Positions 34,617 through 45,822 of a stretch of 64,000 nucleotides of DNA are shown here, one piece after another. Location: positions 26,786,101 to 26,850,100 of the forward strand of contig NW_026947491.1 in the NCBI RefSeq assembly GCF_034190915.1, in the 5' to 3' direction. Source of the DNA: Cavia porcellus (taxonomy: Eukaryota; Chordata; Mammalia; Rodentia; Caviidae). The notes under the pieces are model-generated. The model was not told where the DNA came from and searched no databases. It saw nothing but the letters and a program-made list of their open reading frames with translations. Within the stretch, counting starts at the first letter, position 1; every line of letters begins with the position of its first letter. Position numbers and translations under genes: made by a program.

Positions 34617-34788
34617 AAATGTTGACATCTTTATTCCTCATCTCCATGATCACTTCTTGCAATAAACACATAGAGCAGTTCTTTATGGACTGCTCATTAC
34701 AGATGCTGAGCTCTTGAGTTCGGGTTGGAGGGTGGTTTCCTACACCATCCAGGGCTGAGCTGACTGTGAGGGGCCAGCTTTTACAGGT
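34617..34788 (-). other. Probable 3' UTR remnant of the ATPAF1 pseudogene
   Basis: Sequence following the pseudogene stop on the minus strand. An AATAAA is present on the minus strand near 34631-34636. No minus-strand poly(A) tail is seen; instead the plus strand has an A-rich SINE-like tail (34597-34619) abutting it, so the original tail may have been overwritten. Confidence 0.4.
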
Positions 34789-35580
34789 CTAAGTCTGGTC
34801 CTGGTTCTGAGTACATTTCAATTCTGCTCCAAGTTCACTTTGCTCCAATTCAGCAGTGACAGATTTGCATGGGAACTCACTTGGTCTGAAGTTAAATGTC
34901 TCCACTAACCCACAGGTCTCTTTACAATCAGTGACACAGAAGAGCTGAACTTGACAGCCAGTGCACTGAGCCTCAGTAACATTCAGAAATGTGGAATCCA
35001 TTTCTGCTGTCAGCAGCACTGTGCCCTTCTCTTCCTTAACTTCAGGGCAGTGATATAAAATCAAAACGCTGGCTGCAGCTCCCACTCCGGTCTGGATATT
35101 TATAAGTGCCTGGTGACTGTCCCACAGAGGACAATGGTAGTGCACACAGAAACCCTGAACAGGACTGAGCCCCGTTCCTGATCAAATCAAACTTCTCTTT
35201 AGGAAGCACTGCATCTTTTGCTGCAAAATACTGCTGCCAAATCTGTTTTATTTCCTCTGCAGTTTTGCCTTTCACCATCACAGCATCAAAGACTGAACTA
35301 AGAGTCTTGTCATTAGTGAATCCTTTGCTCGTAAGCATCTGTCTTCTGTTCCACACATTTGATGAACTCACCTTGCACAGAGTACCCCACTGACTGCTTT
35401 TGAAACTCCGTGCGCAACTCAGAAGCAGCAGGATCAGACCTGCGCAGTTGCTGGATGTTGTCCCGGTGGCGGTGGTAGAGCCTCCAGCCGCGGAGCACCG
35501 GGCACACGCGCAGCTGTGCGGGAAAAACAGATCCCACACCCCAGGCCCCGGCCCAGGACTGCAGCGCCATTGCCGCCCTG
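34789..35580 (-). pseudogene. ATPAF1: ATPAF1 processed pseudogene
   Basis: An intronless minus-strand copy of ATPAF1, the mitochondrial chaperone that binds F1 beta subunits during ATP synthase assembly. Parts of almost the whole protein are readable but in three frames. They are PAQLRVCPV and DNIQQLRRSDPAA near 35540-35420, then IKCVEQKTDA, then DKTLSSVF and EEIKQIWQQYFAAKDAV near 35310-35200. The last block runs from ALINIQT to GAELKCTQNQDQT, with a stop at 34791-34789. Frameshifts separate the blocks, and about 20 residues are lost or scrambled between FLCALP and ALINIQT. No introns interrupt it, so it arose by retrotransposition. The 5' end stays GC-rich, like the parental first exon. Confidence 0.93.
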
Positions 35581-36275
35581 CCTCCCCCACTGTTTTCCAG
35601 TTTTTAAATCAAGGGACAGAGCGGACAACCAGCAACCCCGGGTGGTCAGGGACAGGCGTTGGTTTAGCGAGCTGCACTGTGCAGCTCTCCTGGGCCTCGC
35701 CTGTGGGTAGCCGGGCCACGTCTGCATCCCAGACCCTGCTTTTATGCACAGTCAGTGCACGCACGAGCACCTTTTTGCAGCTGACCTGACGGGTGATTGG
35801 GGTGCGGTGGCTTTCCTCAGCCCAGGCAGTCCTCCCGGGCAGCACCTGGACTGCACTGGCCGTGTCGGAAGGCAGCTGCTCGGTGGTTTCAGGGATGGTG
35901 CCTCAACGGTCTCCAGCAGTGCTGCCATCGGGACCCAGGCAGGGTGCTGGCTTGGGTGCCCTGAAGGCCGGTGGAGAAGAGTGCCAGGCAGCTTGGCGGA
36001 GTCCCGGGGTGGCCACGCTGCAGGCCACCCAGGTCTAGCAGTCTGACCTGTCAAGGCATCTGAGGCGCAGGCGAGACTGCACGCAGTCATCGCAGCAACA
36101 TGCACAGCTAGTGATCTAGAAACAAAACTCAGTGACAACTGATTATGTCTAACTTGGCTTCTCTGTCCAATAGAATATGATAGTGAATTATACGTTATGA
36201 AGGGTTTTTAATTCTTCCGAAAAATGCTTCTGTCCTGCTATTAAGTGATACACAAAGATAGTTTGGTTCGGGGGC
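35581..36275. other. GC-rich flank of the ATPAF1 pseudogene
   Basis: Raised GC continues for several hundred bases beyond the recognisable pseudogene 5' end. Frames of up to about 129 codons occur on both strands but are not recognised. Confidence 0.4.
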
Positions 36276-36353
36276 TTTTGCTTTTGTTTTTCTGGTGTTG
36301 TATGTTTAACCCAGTATCTCATGCATGTTAAGCATGAGCTGTATCCCAGCCCC
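36276..36353 (-). mobile_element. ID-like SINE, degraded
   Basis: TTAACCCAGTATCTCATGC and GAGCTGTATCCCAGCCCC in reverse. Confidence 0.55.
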
Positions 36354-36394
36354 TAGATTCTGTGTTAAGTGTTTTTCATTCACTCACTCATTCA

Positions 36395-36530
36395 GAGAAT
36401 CTCACTATGCAGTCCAGTTTAGCTTTGAACTCACTACATAGCCCAGGCTGACCTCAAATCCTCAGTGATCCTCCTGCCTCAGCCTCCTGAATGCTGGAAC
36501 TACAGGTGTGCGCCAGCCATGCCAGGCTCA
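36395..36530 (-). mobile_element. B1-type SINE
   Basis: GAGAATCTCACTATGCAGTCC and CTCCTGAATGCTGGAAC in reverse. Confidence 0.72.
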
Positions 36531-36539
36531 GAGCTAAGT

Positions 36540-36640
36540 GTTCTAATAATTAATTTAACCCTCATGACACTAACCCTGCAGTGTCAGTCATCAGTATTAC
36601 CCCATTTTACAGCTAAGGAAACTGAGTCATGGCCAAAAGT
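36540..36640 (-). repeat. MIR-like fossil
   Basis: CCCCATTTTACAGCTAAGGAAACTGAG is split here as CCCCATTTTACAG and AAGGAAACTGAG, the reverse complement of the MIR core. Confidence 0.5.
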
Positions 36641-37089
36641 TAATCACCTAAGGTCTCTTCTCACTGAAACCAGCAGCAGGACAGCTGTCAGTCCACAGTT
36701 GTCCTGCACAGGGCAGGCGAAAGGCTGGGAAACAGCGAGGCCAGGAGCTGGAAGAGGTGGCCCACCCACCCTGGAGACCCCTGTCACCTCCTGACAGTCC
36801 TAAGTGGCCTGAGATCTCCCTACTTCCAGAGCCCCACCTATGACAGCGTGAGGTACCAGGACACATCAAAGTCAGGCCCTAAGACCAGACTTCTGAGGCT
36901 GGAAAGCACAGGGGCCAGAGTGCCAACCTAAATTAACTGACCATGGCCTCCACTACGCTGCATTGCCCCTTTGCAAAATCATTCTCGTATATATTTATGT
37001 GTGGGGAAAAGAGAAGAAAACACACTAAGATATCGTCCCCAGTCCTTTTCTAGGATGTTTTTGGTTTTTGGTAGTGGGGGTTTTGTTTG

Positions 37090-37235
37090 TTTTGAGACAG
37101 GGTCTGTGTCTATATAATTTAGGCTGGCCGTGAACTCACTACATAGCCCAGGCTGACCTCTAGCTCTGCAGTCTTCTTGTCTCGGCCTCCCAAGTGCTAG
37201 GATTATAGGTGTGCTCTACCATGGCTGACTTTAAT
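37090..37235 (-). mobile_element. B1-type SINE
   Basis: TTTTGAGACAGGGTCTGTG and AAGTGCTAGGATTATAGGTG. Confidence 0.78.
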
Positions 37236-37237
37236 TT

Positions 37238-37302
37238 TAATATATATAAATATATAATATATATTAATATAGTATATATTAATATATAATGTATTAATAT
37301 AT
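37238..37302. repeat. AT-rich TATATTAA tract
   Basis: Imperfect repeats of TATATATTAATA over about 65 bases, between a B1 and an ID. Confidence 0.8.
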
Positions 37303-37374
37303 ATGCCAAGAATTGAACCCATGACCTTGAGTTTGCCAGGCAGGTGCTTATGCCACTGAACTATATCTCCAGTC
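37303..37374 (-). mobile_element. ID SINE (older), next to an AT-rich tract
   Basis: AGAATTGAACCCATGACC and GCAGGTGCTTATGCCACTG in reverse; its T tail merges with the TATATTAA tract at 37238-37302. Confidence 0.65.
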
Positions 37375-37379
37375 CTCTA

Positions 37380-37500
37380 ATTTTATTTTTGAGATAGGGT
37401 CTCCTTAATTAAATTGCTCAAACTGGCCTCAAACTTGCAATCCTCCTGCCTCAGCCTCCTGAGCAGCTGGGATTACAGGTATGGATCACTTCACCCAGCA
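37380..37500 (-). mobile_element. B1-type SINE
   Basis: TTTTGAGATAGGGTCTCC and GCAGCTGGGATTACAGG in reverse. Confidence 0.75.
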
Positions 37501-37564
37501 GAAATAATGTTTTTAAGGAATTACAATTACTTTTGGGATGATATTCCTTTAGCCTAGTAGTGAG

Positions 37565-37665
37565 AGAAAAAAAGGAGAAGAAGAAGAAATGAATAAGTTG
37601 AAGAGGAGGAGGGGGAGGGGAGAAAGGAAGAGGGTAAAGGTGGAGAAGAAAGAAGAAGAAATTAG
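37565..37665. repeat. Purine-rich tract
   Basis: About 100 bases rich in GGAGAAG and GAAGAA units; the small open frame over it is low complexity. Confidence 0.7.
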
Positions 37666-37669
37666 TGAC

Positions 37670-38814
37670 TTTGGAAGAGCATCCTCAGAATTATTTCATT
37701 TTGGCCAATATTTCTGCCAAGTATTTGTGGAAGTGAGTATACTGTGTGAAAAAACAACAGCAACACATATTTTGGGCGTGCCTTGGTAGTTTCCAAAGCA
37801 TATTTACAGAGTTATTCACTTGGCAAACCAGAAAGGACTTCTGCAATTAACACCTTGTCCGGCTGTTCACATCACCCTGCAACAGCCAGAGATGCCTTTC
37901 GTTGATTTGAACCTAATGAAGCCAGGTTCTCCCCCGCTGACTGCAGACAGCAGCCCGCTGTGTGTCTGCCCCGGGGCAGGCCGTGCTTCAGAGGACTGGG
38001 ACACGCGTGTGTTGCATCTGTTCCTGCCCTGCTTTCCGAGCGTCCTTTTCAAAGCATTCTCACACAGCCCTGCACACCGAGCTCAGCATGTTGGTGGAAA
38101 GTCTCAAAGCCGCACACCTGCCTCCCGGTCACAGGCTGCCCTGCAGGACTGGGAAGGGCTGCCCGGCCACGTTAGTGAATGCGTAATTGAATTTGCCGAG
38201 CTTTCCTCCATGGGGGCCCAGAGGGGATAGAACTATCATCACAGCTATACATAGAATGCTTTATTCTCAATCTAAGTGACAGAACAGTGTTTTAGATGGA
38301 TAGGATGAGAAAAGAAGGAAAGCTGGGCGTTTGTCCAAGGGTTGAGGGCCAGTTATAACTGCAGAGACAAAGCAGAGAGGGCATAATTTATAACAGCAGA
38401 TAGTGCCTATGTACCAAAGGGACAGGGGACGGGTGTCTGGCTACTGTCATGGCAAAACCAGCGACTCTAGCTTCGAAGGAGCGTGTTTCTGCCCACAGCA
38501 TCTGGTTGGCTCACTGAACTGGACAGTCCTAGGCACTCCTCTCTCGGGTAAGCAGGGACCAGGTAAGAGCCTGAGAAGGGCTACATGCCTCAGAACATGT
38601 CCAGCGGGTGTCACCAGTGTGACCTGTGGACCAGCTGGGTACACACTGTCCCGTGTTGCTCAGGGCAGTAAACCCAAACAGAGGCCATCACACACTCCGG
38701 GGAAACTTCCATCAAGATGTGTGTGCTGCTCCCCAGCCTCTCAGCACATGCATGCAAGATGCTGAAGGATGCTCACGCAAATGTCCTCTTGGGATGTGTT
38801 TGAAAAGAAAATTG
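37670..38814. other. Intergenic, unique
   Basis: A 136-codon plus-strand frame (37820-38230) lies here with no recognisable similarity; otherwise nothing. Confidence 0.4.
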
Positions 38815-38902
38815 CTGGCCTGGGGATTTAGCTCAACAGCTCAAGTGCTTGCCTGGTAAGTGTGAAGTCATGAGTTCAATCCCAGTACTGGAGAAAAAAA
38901 AA
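38815..38902 (+). mobile_element. ID SINE (older)
   Basis: GGGGATTTAGCTCAACAGCTC and CATGAGTTCAATCCCAGTAC with an A tail. Confidence 0.72.
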
Positions 38903-39084
38903 CGCTAAACGGATCCAAGAGCTCTCTTCCATTTCTATAAACATCAAGTTCAACCTTTCCAGTAAAAGTACTAGTTTACATAACATGTTATTTTTTATAG
39001 CATATATACTCACTTGACAAAGAACTATGTGAGATCCGTGAAAGTAATGTGTATGTTCCGGACAAGGTAAACAAAAATAGGACT

Positions 39085-39172
39085 AGAGCCAGGGGTATAG
39101 CTCAGCAGCATGGTTCCTACTTGGCAAGCACAAGGTCTGAGTTCAATTCCCAGTACCTAAAAAAGAAAAAGG
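39085..39172 (+). mobile_element. ID SINE (older)
   Basis: GGGGTATAGCTCAGCAGCATG and CTGAGTTCAATTCCCAGTACC. Confidence 0.7.
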
Positions 39173-39187
39173 GAATAAACATTAAAA

Positions 39188-39345
39188 CCACGCTGATGTA
39201 GTGGCACACAACTGTAGTCCCAGCACTTAGGCTGAGACAGAAAGATTCCCACAAGTTCAAGACCAGCCTGGTCTAGGAAGGTGATTCAAAGTCCCCTTGA
39301 ACTGCACAATGAGAGCTTATCTCAACGTATAAACACACACACACA
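39188..39345 (+). mobile_element. B1-type SINE, diverged
   Basis: GATGTAGTGGCACACAACTG and AGACCAGCCTGGTCTAGG with an ACAC tail. Confidence 0.68.
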
Positions 39346-41049
39346 CATACAGCCTTAAAACTATAAAAGAGGGTCCAAACTCATGCACTGGTTGTCCTGT
39401 ACCATTTATTTAAAAGCCAGTTGCCTTGATCTTAGGATATGTAGTCACATGTCTGTCACATGCAGCATGTGGTGTCTGCCACATGCTGGCGTTCAGGAAA
39501 TACTTGGTTCTTGAATAAACAAGCACACCAATGCTGGACCGGAACAGAAGTACAAATGGCTGTTACAGCTCCCACCTTCAGCAAAAAGGAAGTGTGGTGC
39601 TCCGTGGTGGCGTGGAGACCGCAGCACCGGATACCACCTCCCATCCCAGACGTGCTGCTGCCCAGTCAGCCTCCATCACCCAAAGAAAGTTCTGCTGGAT
39701 AACCAGGCGGTACTCCTCTAACCAGCTGTAAGGTCACAGGAGCAAAGCAGAGAAAGAGAGAGATGCCAGCAACTGCGTGTGGACACTTGGTACAAAACAA
39801 CCGCAGCTTTTTGAAGTTTTAATTATTTTTCAAAATAAAACAAATGTAAAAGGAAGAAGGTAAATGAAGTAAAATATCCAAGTTTTTACACTGCCCAGGA
39901 AGTAGTAAAAGCACTGAGATTAAAATTGTCATTCCTCCATGGGGTGAGGTGATGTGTGCTCTGTGGTCGCAGCTACCCAAAAGAGGCTGAGGCAGCAGGA
40001 GGACTAGAGGCTGTGTGTCACTGCATGGCATAGGACACAGGAGTGCGTAGTTGGCCTGTTTCTCGGGAGAGCAGGTGTCAGGCGTGCAGGATGGGGCAGA
40101 GCATACTGTCAGGGCACAGTGCTATGTGACACCTCCTGAAGGAGCCATAGGGACCAAGGCCAGGGACCAGAGCTCGAGGAGGAGCTTCAGGCAGCCCAGT
40201 GTAGGGAGGAGCTGGCACAGAGGGCCCAGGGGGGCCCAGTCCAGGGCAGCCTGGCCTCTAGGCGGGAAGCTGAGCGTGGCCCCACCCTAAAGGCTCCTGT
40301 TTTCATCCCTGTCTTTAAGAGAGAAACCTGCAAGGGCCCAGGTGCTCTGTGCGGTCACATGCCAGTGAAGAGCCAGCATCCCTCCCTCCTCCTCTTCCTC
40401 TCGGTGACTACGGTGAGGGCATTTTCATTTCCAGGGCTCTTTAGAGGTGTCCAATGGAAAGGGTACGGCTTAGTAGGGCAGCACCAGCCTGGCAACCATG
40501 AGGTCCTGAGTTCAATTCCCAGTACCAAAAAAGAAAAAAATAAATATCCAAGCATTGTCCAGAGGTCATCTAAACATGATTCCTGCACACAGAAGGCCCA
40601 TATTTATGCGCTGCTAGCTGCATGTGCATCTGGAGAATGTGGAAAGAACTGTGTGGCGGCCTGGGCTCCAGGGGCGAGCAGAAGGGGGCATCCAGCTCCA
40701 GTGCTGACCTCAGTCCTACAGCGCTGGCTGTAGCCATGCAACGCTGAGTGTGTAGACAGCTGGACGCTGCAGCCTTGGAGAGAACATGAGGCAAGGACCT
40801 GCCGTGAGGAGCTCACAAACCCCTACAGGCCCCGTGGAGCATGGGAGGCAGCATGAGGAGCTGGTCTCACCTACCAGAGACTTCCTCCTGGCCATGCCAG
40901 AGAGCCAGGATTCAGACCTTTGGCCTAGGGCCACTCTGCCACAGCTCTCGCTGACATGCTCCAGGAGGGAAGGGGAGGGCAGCCCAGATGGGCCAGAGCC
41001 CAAGCAGGAATCGTCTTTCCCTCCCATGAAAGAAAAGCAGTCATCCAGC
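39346..41049. other. Intergenic, moderate GC
   Basis: Unique sequence with one degraded ID (40450). Frames up to about 120 codons on both strands, none recognised. Confidence 0.4.
40450..40546 (+). mobile_element. ID-like SINE, degraded
   Basis: GTACGGCTTAGTAGGGC and GAGTTCAATTCCCAGTACC with an A tail. Confidence 0.6.
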
Positions 41050-41130
41050 CCGCCTGGTGTTTAACACCTCTAATCCCAACTACTCAGGAGGATGAAGCAG
41101 GAAGATCCTGTACCTAAGGACAGCTGTCTT
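41050..41130 (+). mobile_element. B1-type SINE fragment
   Basis: CGCCTGGTGTTTAACACC and ACTACTCAGGAGGATGAAGC. Confidence 0.5.
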
Positions 41131-41139
41131 TAAAAACAG

Positions 41140-41246
41140 AAAAGGCTGTGATGTAGCCCAAGGCAAGGTGTGTTTTTTGTTTTGTTAGCGTATGTAGCAT
41201 ATACAAAGCCCTGGGTCCAAGCCCCGGCACCTTCAGAAAAAACAGT
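41140..41246 (+). mobile_element. ID-like SINE, degraded
   Basis: TGATGTAGCCCAAGGC, a T-rich insertion, then GGGTCCAAGCCCCGGCACC. Confidence 0.4.
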
Positions 41247-41320
41247 ATCAGTTACTAGAAAAATTACAGAACCCTGAGAACTAAAGGGAACTCTGTTACT
41301 CAGAGCTAGTTAAGGTAGGC

Positions 41321-41662
41321 TGCCAGGACCAACACGGCTCTTGAGTTTCTTGGGAGGAAGGGCCACGAGACATTGAGAAAATAAAGAGACAAAGCTGGGG
41401 TCAGGTGGAGCCTTTACTCTCCTGATGGGAGGAAAGGAACTGGCCCCTCACTGCAGGGGGGTTTATTTATACCTTTTAGCAATTTAAGGTCACATGACAC
41501 CCCATTATCCTAGCAACTCACTGTCTAGATTGTCTTGGGGCCAGGTGTGCTCTAGGCTGAAGCAGCTTTTTCACCTGGCTGCCCTGGCACTCTTTGTCCG
41601 TGGGATGGTCATGCTCCAGCCTCGCATGTATAGTCAATTTCCAGCTTCAACTGCTCCCAACA
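41321..41662 (-). mobile_element. Solo LTR related to the retrovirus at 44-48 kb
   Basis: A 342-bp LTR in minus orientation, starting TGTTGGGAGCAGTTGAAGC and ending GTTGGTCCTGGCA. It has a TATA-like GGTATAAATAAACC and the shared block CAGGAGAGTAAAGGCTCCACC. It is flanked by gtaggc on the left and ttaggc on the right, a 5-of-6 match consistent with a 6-bp target-site duplication. No internal retroviral sequence adjoins it, so it is a solo LTR left by recombination. Confidence 0.72.
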
Positions 41663-41698
41663 TTAGGCCCTTCTCATTTCTACTTATTTTGTTTTAAG

Positions 41699-41776
41699 GA
41701 AGGTGCTAGAAATCAAACTCAGAACCTCATACTTGCCAGGCAGGCACTGCACCACTGAGCTAACATCCCTGGCCCT
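41699..41776 (-). mobile_element. ID SINE (older)
   Basis: AGAAATCAAACTCAGAACC and GCACCACTGAGCTAACATCCC in reverse; it lies just right of the solo LTR. Confidence 0.65.
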
Positions 41777-42145
41777 GTATTTTGTTCTTGATTTACTTTT
41801 TAAGGGATCCTTCCTTAAATATTTTAAGTGGCTTTTCTTGTTCAATAACATACACACGTTTTTCATGGTAACAAATTCATTTCTAAAAATTTATACAAGT
41901 CTAGTACAATTTTTCAGAAAATACTCTATTGAATTCTTTTTCTTTTTAATATTAAAAACAGCAGTTCAGGAATATTCTTGTAGCTAAGTCAGTTTTTCTG
42001 CAATTCTTTCACATACAATTTATAAAATATAAAATTTTCCATTTTAACCTGTTCAAGTATACAGCCCAGTGATTCCTTCTCTCCCTGAGTACTGGGGATT
42101 GGGCCAGGGAGCTCTAAACTACATCCTCTGCCATTTTTAATTTTT

Positions 42146-42240
42146 TTTAATTTTGAGACAGAGTCTAAGTTGCCCACGCTGGGCTGGAACTTGTCTCCTG
42201 AGTAGCTGGAATTACAAGTGTGTGTCTCCCTGCCTGGCCA
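42146..42240 (-). mobile_element. B1-type SINE, short
   Basis: TTTTGAGACAGAGTCTAAG and TGAGTAGCTGGAATTAC in reverse. Confidence 0.62.
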
Positions 42241-42254
42241 ATTTGGTGTGTTTA

Positions 42255-43225
42255 ATGTGTACTGTATTCACAAAGTTGCACAGTCATTGCTATTATCCAA
42301 TTCCAGAACATTTCAGTCACTCATAAAAAGTAACTCCATCCATATTAGTTACCCCGGATCCTGTGTCCCTCCATGCCCTGAAAATTACAGAGCTAGCTCC
42401 TGTCTCTAAGCACTTGCCCATCCTGGACATTTCATAGAAATGAATCACACAGCATGTGACCCTTCCTGGCTGTCTTCTTTACTTGCCTGTCTCCTAGTAA
42501 TCCAAGTCATGGCATATGCATCCTTCTCTCCATCCCTCTTGCACCTGAAATTTTACTCCACTGTACGGATTTTGTGTATCATTTTTCAGTTGCTGGATAT
42601 TCCAATACTTCTAACTTTTTATTTTGGGAATAGCAATACTTTGCACATTTTTTTGTACAACTTTTGTGTGGACCTATGTTTTCAATATCTAGATGGAAAG
42701 TTGTCGAATCATGTTTGACATTTCGAAGAAAACCCACACACCATTTTCCACAGCTGCCAGACCCTTTTCACACTCCTGCTGGCATAGTGATAGGGTTCTG
42801 GCTTCTCCATAACCTTGCTGACATGTTACTTTCTTTCCTCTATCATAATTGCTACCATATTAGGTGTGCAGGAGTATTTATTGTGGTTTTGATTTGCATT
42901 TTCCTTATGATTCATATGGTTGAGCATCTTTTCATGTACTCACAGGCCAGATGTGTATCTTCTTTGAGGAAACAGCTATCCAAATACTTTACCAGACCTT
43001 TAACTGGGTTGCTTGTCTTTTTATTGTTGAATTGTAATTTTTTTTTTTTGTCTTTTTTTGTCTTTTTCATCGGTACCAGGGATCAAACTCACAACTGCCT
43101 GCTTTCAAGGCAGGCACTTATGCTGCTGAGCTAAACCCCCAGCCCCGAATTGTAATTTTTTAATATATTGAATATTATTATCTTAGATATGTGATTTACA
43201 AATATTTTCTTTCATTGTATGGATT
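42255..43225 (-). mobile_element. L1 LINE 3'-end fragment
   Basis: On the plus strand this reads as the reverse of a mammalian L1 3' region: words such as TTTTGTGTGGACCTATGTTTTC, ATTGTGGTTTTGATTTGC and GAGCATCTTTTCATGTACT are diagnostic. It is heavily diverged, has no reading frame, and is split by an ID SINE (43038-43146). Confidence 0.75.
43038..43146 (-). mobile_element. ID SINE, young, inserted in an L1
   Basis: Full-length reverse copy flanked by GAATTGTAATTTTT on both sides. Confidence 0.9.
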
Positions 43226-43287
43226 GCTGTTTTCTCTTTCTTTCTTTCTTTTTTTTTTCTCCTTTCTTCCTTTCTTTCTTTCTTTTC

Positions 43288-43345
43288 CCCAGTACTGAGG
43301 ATTGAACCCAGGACCTTTTCTCTGAGCTACATCTCCAGCCTATTT
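43288..43345 (-). mobile_element. ID-like SINE fragment
   Basis: CAGTACTGAGGATTGAACCC and GAGCTACATCTCCAGCC in reverse; the middle is deleted. Confidence 0.55.
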
Positions 43346-43352
43346 TTATTCT

Positions 43353-43580
43353 TTTTTTTTTTTAATTGTCTCACTATACAGTTCAGGCTGGCTCACAATG
43401 ATCCTCCTGCCTCAGCCTCCTGAGTGCTGGGATTATAGGCCTGCACCACCATGCCCAGCTCCCTTTTTTCATTCTTTATTCTGAGAATGGGTCTCTCTCA
43501 GGTTGGGATCAAACTTTCAGTCCTCCTGCCTGTGCCCTCCAGAGTGTGGGGATTACCAGTATGCACCACCATGCACACAT
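43353..43580 (-). mobile_element. Two B1-type SINE fragments in tandem
   Basis: First copy CTATACAGTTCAGGCTGGC to CACCACCATGCCCAGC (43463); second copy GAATGGGTCTCTCTCAGG to ATGCACCACCATGC. Confidence 0.68.
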
Positions 43581-43837
43581 GGTTCCTTGATAGTGTTGTT
43601 ATGCGGTTTTAAAATTTTGATAAATCCCAACTTACCTATTTTTTCCTTTGTTTGTTGTGTTTTTGGTGTCCTATTTAAACTGTTGGATAAAGAGTGGGAT
43701 GAAGTGGAGGCGGGGGTAAAAGGGATCCAAGTCTGTTACATGCATGTACAGAGCTGCCTGAATGAAACCATTCATCTGTGTAACAACAGGCATTGACAAT
43801 AAAAGATGTGAAATAAATACATATATTTGTGTAAATA

Positions 43838-43862
43838 CACACACACACACACACACACACAC
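43838..43862 (+). repeat. (CA)n microsatellite
   Basis: An uninterrupted AC run of about 24 bases downstream of an A-rich stretch. Confidence 0.9.
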
Positions 43863-44158
43863 TGTGGTATGGAGGACCACCAGGACAGCTCTCCCTGAAA
43901 GAGGACCATCTGTCTCCATGTTGGCTAACCCTGGCCCTAATTCTGTGTGCTGATCTGCACAGAGCCAGCTAGGTTAACACTTTACCCCCTCAGCTGGACA
44001 TAAGCATGCACATGGCTCTAGCTGAGTGCTGATGTGTAGCCCTTGAAACAATGTGACATCAGTGATGCCCCACCTACAGCTCCCTACTAAGCATGATCTA
44101 GACTGAGAGATGCTGTGCTGTCCACTGAGACTGAGCCTCAAGAAAGAGAAGAGGCCGT

Positions 44159-44480
44159 TGCTGTGACCCAGCACAGCTCTAGATGTTCCTGGGTGGCAAG
44201 AGGGTAAGAGGATGAGAAAATAAAGAGATGAAAGCTGAGGGCAGGTGGAGCCCTCTCTCCTGATGGGAGAAAAGAACTGCTCAACCCCTGAAGCATGTTT
44301 ATTCATACAGTCAGAAGAAAGACATCAATTTCAAGCGCCCTCGCCTAGCAGCTGGTCTGCCTGGCTGGCCTCGGCCCCTTGCCTTGTTACATGGCTTGCT
44401 TTGGGCTCTCTGTGTCTTCAGGGCTGGCCTTGTTTTGGTTCCACAGTGTGATAACTCTGTAGCTTCGGCTTCTCACAACA
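44159..44480 (-). repeat. 3' LTR of the minus-strand retrovirus
   Basis: A 322-bp LTR. On the minus strand it starts TGTTGTGAGAAGCC and ends GGGTCACAGCA. It contains an AT-rich TATA-like word (ATGAATAAAC) and the shared block CAGGAGAGAGGGCTCCACCTG. It aligns along its length with 47982-48370 and with 41321-41662. Confidence 0.78.
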
Positions 44481-44494
44481 TCTCTCCCATTTTT
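44481..44494 (-). other. Polypurine tract
   Basis: On the minus strand the bases just before the 3' LTR read AAAAATGGGAGAGA, directly followed by TGTTG. A purine run in exactly this place is the plus-strand primer of retroviral reverse transcription, and it fixes the element's orientation. Confidence 0.75.
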
Positions 44495-45186
44495 GTTTTG
44501 TAGTTACAAGGGATGAGTGGTCAGTTGAACTTGGAGGAGCTGTGTTCAGAGAACTCTGTGGAAGACCTTTTTATTCTTGAACCCTTTTCATTTTAAGTGC
44601 AGTCCAAGAATTTTAAGTTCTTGCATTCAGTAACTTGATCTTGTACAGTCCATTAATCAGCTCAGTGTAGCTGGCAATTGTCAGAGGGTGTTAGTGATTT
44701 GAGTTTTTTAATAGCTATTAGATTGTTTTACATATTTTAGTGGGTTTTTTGTTTCTTATTCATCAATTGGAGTCCTGTCCAACAACTTCCCCCTACCCTA
44801 AAGGATTTTTAAGAGCTTAACAATTTTTTAATGACTTATAAAAACCCAATCACAACATTTAATATGTTATTTTAGAACAATTAGGGACTCTCAAGTTATG
44901 ATAAACAATAATATACATTACACTTACACAACCAATCATTTTGACCAGCTGGCAACCCAATTGGAAGCATGCTTTTTAAATCTATAACCCATAGTAATCT
45001 TTGATCAAACGATCCAAAAATGCAAAAGAAAAATAAAAGAGAAAAAATTGTTTAGCTCAAACAAAGACAGCTGTTAACTTATTGGACAAATAGACAAACA
45101 AGTATACAGCTTGTCAGTATACTTGTCTGAGAGCTCTCTGAGTTCCGGGGGGCTATTTCTCACTCCTTTCTCACTCCTTTGCTCAC

Positions 45187-45273
45187 TTTTTTTTTTTTTT
45201 TTTTTTTGTACCAGGGATTGAACTCCTGACCTTGCCAGGCAGGTGCTTGTGCCGCTGTGCTAGCCTGGGGGGG
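45187..45273 (-). mobile_element. ID SINE (older), in the retrovirus
   Basis: T tail, then CCAGGGATTGAACTCCTGACC and a GTGCTTGTGCCGCTG arm. Confidence 0.7.
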
Positions 45274-45533
45274 GGCCCTAATATCTCACTTCTTATGCCC
45301 TAAGTTCTCAGGGCTCGAGCATGTGTTCACCTCCAGCACACCTTGGCCTCAGGGTGATTCACAGGGCTCTGTGCCCTTGGGGCAGTCTTGTATGGGCACC
45401 AGCTCTGAATGTGTGAATTATGACTCGCTCAGCAGCTATCAACAACAGCTTAACAGATTGCACAAACAGATCACAGCTATACAGGCAGACTGAAAAACAG
45501 CTTATAAAATCAGAGTGCACCAAATATATATAT

Positions 45534-45627
45534 TTGTCTTTTTCTTTTTTATCAGTACTGGGGATCGAACTCACGACTGCCTGCTTGCAAGGCAGGTGCT
45601 TATGCCGCTGAGCTAAATCCCCAGCCC
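45534..45627 (-). mobile_element. ID SINE, young, in the retrovirus
   Basis: Full-length reverse copy flanked by CACCAAATATAT on both sides. Confidence 0.9.
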
Positions 45628-45822
45628 ACCAAATATATTTTTTAAACAAATTGAACCACTTATTCAGATTTTTGATTTTTGTTTTTGGTTACCATTTCTT
45701 GAGTATTCTCAGTCAGTTCCTTCAGTTGGCTCCTGGTCAGGTCTGGTATCATCCTTGTTTATCAGCTGTACTCAGCCTCTGGCATCACTGTCATAGGACT
45801 GAGAGGTAAAATCAACTCCCTT

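Noticed and set aside
37820..38230. 136-codon plus-strand frame as a gene
   Set aside because: No similarity recognised and overlapping frames of similar quality; no promoter or poly(A) context.
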